Assembly (NCBI GenBank): GCA_021782525.1
Contig: JAJXUY010000047.1
Span: 1 to 8,492, forward strand
Direction: 5' to 3'
Length of the DNA stretch: 8,492 bases
Source of the DNA: Acidobacteriota bacterium
GTDB lineage: Bacteria > Acidobacteriota > Thermoanaerobaculia > Thermoanaerobaculales > Thermoanaerobaculaceae
Shown here: piece after piece, positions 6,206-8,492 of the stretch
Layout of the letters: every line of letters begins with the position of its first letter
Position numbering within the stretch: the stretch's first letter is position 1
Translations under genes and position numbers: made by a program
Notes under the pieces: generated by a model
The model's input: only the letters and a program-made list of their open reading frames with translations
What the model was told of the DNA's origin: nothing
Databases searched by the model: none

Positions 6206-6239
6206 TCCGCACGTCGCCAGAGGGGGGTATCCCGTCGTG

Positions 6240-7070
6240 ATGTCGTTTCCCGTGCTTCTCGTGATCTCGGTCGCGGCCGGGTTCGTCGGCGCCATGTCCG
6301 GTATGGGCGGCGGCGTCGTGCTGATCCCGGCGCTGACGCTGGTTGGCATGGACATCAAGCACGCGATCGCGGTGTCGATCATCTCGGTGATCGCCACTTC
6401 GAGCGGGTCGGCGTCCGCCTACGTGAAGGATCACATCACCAACCTCAAGGTGGGGATGTTCCTCGAGATGTTCACGATCCTCGGTGCGCTCACCGGCGCC
6501 GCAATCACCGTCGTCTCCTCGCGCCGGCCGCTGTTCCTGCTCTTCGGGGTGGTCCTCCTGGGCACGTGGCTGGCGCTCTTCCTGCAGCGCCACGAGCACT
6601 GGACGCCGGTGGCCAACGTCGACCGCTTCTCGCGCTGGCTCGACCTGCGGGGGAGCTACTACGACAAGGCGCAGGGGCAGGTCATCGACTACGAGGGCGC
6701 GCGGGCCTGGGCCGGCGGCCCGCTCATGTTCGGGGCGGGGCTGATCGCCGGCTTGCTGGGGATCGGCGCGGGGGCGCTCAAGGTGCTGATCCACGACCTG
6801 GTGATGGGGCTGCCGCCCAAGGTCTCGACCACGACCAGCAACCTGATCATCGGCGTCACGGCGCTCGCGGGGACCAGCGTCTACCTCGCCGCCGGGCTGA
6901 TCGACCCCGGCCTCGCCGCGCCCGTGATCATCGGCGTCGGCATTGGCGCGTACCTGGGAACGAAGCTGCTGGTACGCCTGACCAACATGGCGGTGCGGCG
7001 CTTCTTCCTCGTCATCCTCCTGATCCTGGGGGTGGAGATGCTGGTCCGAGGGCTTCAGGTGCACCCATGA
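6240..7070 (+). CDS. TauE/SafE-family (DUF81) membrane permease
   Basis: A 276-residue inner-membrane protein with about eight predicted membrane segments in two repeats. Each repeat opens with the glycine-rich family motif: GAMSGMGGGVVLIPAL (17-32) and GLLGIGAGALKVLI (171-184). A hydrophilic loop of about 40 residues (117-155) separates the halves. The family includes sulfite, sulfoacetate and other organic-anion exporters, but the substrate cannot be read from sequence. The start is uncertain: an ATG at 6240 and a GTG at 6237 are in frame, both downstream of AGAGGGGGG (6219-6227). The gene overlaps the next one by 4 bases (ATGA), so the two proteins are translated together. It follows the glycyl radical enzyme by 230 bases, with its own TATAAT box, so a functional tie to that enzyme is not shown. 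Confidence 0.88.
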   Translation: MSFPVLLVISVAAGFVGAMSGMGGGVVLIPALTLVGMDIKHAIAVSIISVIATSSGSASAYVKDHITNLKVGMFLEMFTILGALTGAAITVVSSRRPLFLLFGVVLLGTWLALFLQRHEHWTPVANVDRFSRWLDLRGSYYDKAQGQVIDYEGARAWAGGPLMFGAGLIAGLLGIGAGALKVLIHDLVMGLPPKVSTTTSNLIIGVTALAGTSVYLAAGLIDPGLAAPVIIGVGIGAYLGTKLLVRLTNMAVRRFFLVILLILGVEMLVRGLQVHP

Positions 7071-7507
7071 CGGAACCGACGCCGAGCAACGGCCGCGGCC
7101 CCAACGCCCCCGCCCCGGCGCGGACGGAGGCGGACCTCCTCGCCGAGCACCACCCCATGGAGACCGTGGTGGGCTACATCCTCCAGGTGGGGGTGGTGCT
7201 TTCGATCGCGCTGCTCACCGTCGGCCTGGGTTGGCGCTGGCTGACCACCGGCCACTTCGCGATCGAGTACTCGATCCGGGGGGTGAACCTCTTCCAGTTC
7301 GTCGTCCAGGACCTGCGCCTGACGGCCGAACGGGCGTTTCGGCCCCGCCTCTTCGTCAGCCTGGGGATCGCCGTGCTGCTGCTGACGCCGTACATCCGCG
7401 TCCTCGCGTCGATGGTGCTGTTCGCCGTGGTGGAACGCAACGCGAAGTACACGGCGTTCACCGGTTTCGTCCTGCTGGTGCTGACCTACACGCTGTTCCT
7501 GCGCTGA
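7067..7507 (+). CDS. DUF1634-like small membrane protein, partner of the TauE-family permease
   Basis: A 146-residue protein. A proline- and alanine-rich hydrophilic N-terminus (1-30) is followed by three predicted membrane helices at about 32-57, 93-121 and 127-144. METVVGYILQVGVVLSIALL (31-50) and the RPRLFVSLGIAVLLLTPYIR region (92-111) resemble DUF1634 proteins. DUF1634 genes are recurrently found directly after TauE/SafE-type (DUF81) permease genes, and here the start codon overlaps the permease stop as ATGA (7067-7070). The likely role is an accessory subunit of that transporter; no biochemical function is established. The last 50 bases overlap the 3' end of the convergent PAP2 gene. 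Confidence 0.8.
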   Translation: MTEPTPSNGRGPNAPAPARTEADLLAEHHPMETVVGYILQVGVVLSIALLTVGLGWRWLTTGHFAIEYSIRGVNLFQFVVQDLRLTAERAFRPRLFVSLGIAVLLLTPYIRVLASMVLFAVVERNAKYTAFTGFVLLVLTYTLFLR

Positions 7508-8492
7508 CGCGCGCCGCGCCTGGGTGGGCGGGGGCGGCCGCCGTGCGGACGAACCCCGAACCGGTCGTGAGCTCGAGCCGCACGCGATGGTTCCTCACGA
7601 CACCGGCGGCCGTCGCGTCGACGACCGTGACGTTGCCGCGGGTGAGCGTGACGATGACCTTCTCCAGCGAGGTCGCCGGCACGCGGATGAACGCCGAGCC
7701 GCTGAGGTCGGTGAACCAGCCGCGCTGCTCGATGCGGTAGGTCAGCGTCGGCACCGGCTCGGGATCGAACTGCGTGCGCGCCGTCAGGCGGCTGCCGGGG
7801 AATCCGAAGCCGTGCAGCTCGCCGGTCACCGAGACGCGATCTGTGGGCGCATCGACGAGGGCGATCTCGACGTCGGCCGTGCGCGCCACGACGCGGAACA
7901 CCCGCGGCGAACGCGGCAGGCTCGAGAACGGGATCTCCGCCGCCAGCGGCGTGCCGTGCGCGGTGACGAACAACGCCGTCAGCACCGCGACGCCACCGAG
8001 CGCCGCGACGATCGTGACTGCGAGCTGCAGCCGCGCGGCGGCGGCGGTCGCGGGTGCCGCCGTCGTGGTCGCGTCGTGCGCGGGGAGGCACAGGACGTGG
8101 AAGTAGAGCACGTGCGCCACGGCGAACGCGAGCAGCGCGGACCAGATCACGTCCGAGAGGAAGTGCCCTCCGGCCGCCATCCGTCCCAGCCCGAGCGCGC
8201 TCCCGGCCGTCAGCCCGGCGATCAGCGACAGCCGCGCCAGCGCCGGGCGCCGGCGGCGCCAGAGCCACCAGCCGAGGCCGTAGAGAAAGCCGACGGAGCA
8301 GTGGCCGCACGGGAACGACGCGCCGCTCTCGCCGCGCAGCGGCGCCGGCGCGTAGTGCAGCGCGCCGCCGAACTGGACGATCTCGCGCGGCCGCGGGCGG
8401 TCCCAGTGGTCCTTGAAGACGGTGTTGATCACGATCCCGGGCCCGATGACCACGGTCAGGAGCACGAACGCGCCGGACCGGCGCCACGCCTC
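7458..8492 (-). CDS. PAP2-family membrane phosphatase with C-terminal beta-rich domain (5' end beyond window)
   Basis: 344 residues are visible; the frame stays open to the right edge, so the N-terminus is missing (numbering starts at the edge). All three PAP2 motifs are present: KDHWDRPRP (K27, R34, P35; KX6RP), FPCGH (60-64, usually PSGH) and GRMAAGGHFLSD (R104, H110, D114; RX5HX3D). They lie between hydrophobic helices, as in lipid A or undecaprenyl-phosphate phosphatases working on the periplasmic face. The stretch GPGIVINTVFKDHW recalls lipid A phosphatase-like members. An additional membrane segment (about 157-177) leads to a beta-strand-rich tail of about 150 residues (VEIALVDAPTDRVSVTGELH, VTLTRGNVTVVDA, LELTTGSGFVRT). 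It resembles the repeated strands of DUF4097-type domains and is probably periplasmic. The stop at 7458 places 50 bases inside the convergent gene. The substrate is not determined. Confidence 0.82.
   Translation of the reverse strand, partial: EAWRRSGAFVLLTVVIGPGIVINTVFKDHWDRPRPREIVQFGGALHYAPAPLRGESGASFPCGHCSVGFLYGLGWWLWRRRRPALARLSLIAGLTAGSALGLGRMAAGGHFLSDVIWSALLAFAVAHVLYFHVLCLPAHDATTTAAPATAAAARLQLAVTIVAALGGVAVLTALFVTAHGTPLAAEIPFSSLPRSPRVFRVVARTADVEIALVDAPTDRVSVTGELHGFGFPGSRLTARTQFDPEPVPTLTYRIEQRGWFTDLSGSAFIRVPATSLEKVIVTLTRGNVTVVDATAAGVVRNHRVRLELTTGSGFVRTAAAPAHPGAARVSAGTACRSAPAGRNR

Larger units (their letters stand above)
6010..6239 (+). promoter_or_regulatory. 230-base non-coding gap: 3' region of the enzyme gene and leader of the permease gene
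   Basis: I see no credible gene here. The gap holds, in order, an AT-richer inverted repeat (6031-6053), a very GC-rich stretch (6062-6130), a perfect TATAAT (6141-6146), a leader hairpin (6177-6205) and a purine-rich ribosome site (6219-6227). Together these indicate that the TauE/DUF1634 pair has its own promoter and a structured leader of about 85 bases, and is not merely read through from the glycyl radical enzyme gene. Confidence 0.55.

Noticed and set aside
6063..6239. N-terminal extension of the TauE-family permease upstream of 6237
   Set aside because: The extra residues are unlike the family, contain the TATAAT box and hairpin, and come before a good ribosome site next to GTG 6237 / ATG 6240.
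6046..6240. Possible 64-residue small protein starting inside the inverted repeat after the glycyl radical enzyme
   Set aside because: No ribosome site precedes it, the product is Arg-rich without helix or signal features, and the region is better explained as promoter and leader.

Overview
This 8.5 kb window is very GC-rich (about 70% or more by eye), with dense genes and strong G/C bias at third codon positions. It reads as chromosome from a Gram-negative, at least partly anaerobic bacterium. The Gram-negative call rests on a GspA/ExeA-type ATPase with a GspB-like partner and on a lipid A phosphatase-like PAP2 protein. The anaerobe call rests on an oxygen-sensitive glycyl radical enzyme with its radical-SAM activase. 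A GC-rich Acidobacteriota, Myxococcota or Desulfobacterota-like lineage would fit, but the sequence does not settle the phylum. No rRNA, tRNA, CRISPR, insertion sequence or phage gene was found.

Layout. (1) 1-975, minus: a GspA/ExeA-like AAA ATPase followed, with a 4-base overlap, by the first 55 codons of a GspB-like membrane protein cut by the window edge. (2) 1069-2615, minus: a PAS-AraC regulator followed by a dimethylarginine dimethylaminohydrolase (DDAH)-like enzyme. (3) 2712-6009, plus, divergent from the regulator: a glycyl-radical-enzyme activase and, 4 bases later, a full-length glycyl radical enzyme closest to trans-4-hydroxy-L-proline dehydratase (HypD). (4) 6010-6239: a 230-base gap with an inverted repeat, a perfect TATAAT box and a leader hairpin. 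(5) 6240-7507, plus: a TauE/SafE-family permease and a DUF1634-like membrane protein, joined by an ATGA overlap. (6) 7458-8492, minus: a PAP2 phosphatase with an extra C-terminal beta-rich domain. It converges on the DUF1634 gene with a 50-base tail-to-tail overlap and runs off the right edge.

How the genes may work together. The centre (1069-6009) looks like one amino-acid catabolic unit. The divergent PAS-AraC protein is the obvious candidate regulator. The activase installs the glycyl radical, and the enzyme is predicted to dehydrate hydroxyproline to 1-pyrroline-5-carboxylate. The DDAH-like enzyme would release citrulline from methylated arginine. Hydroxyproline and methylarginines both come from turnover of post-translationally modified proteins, so the locus may salvage modified amino acids. 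That link is inference. No pyrroline-5-carboxylate reductase gene and no obvious amino-acid uptake gene lies inside the window.
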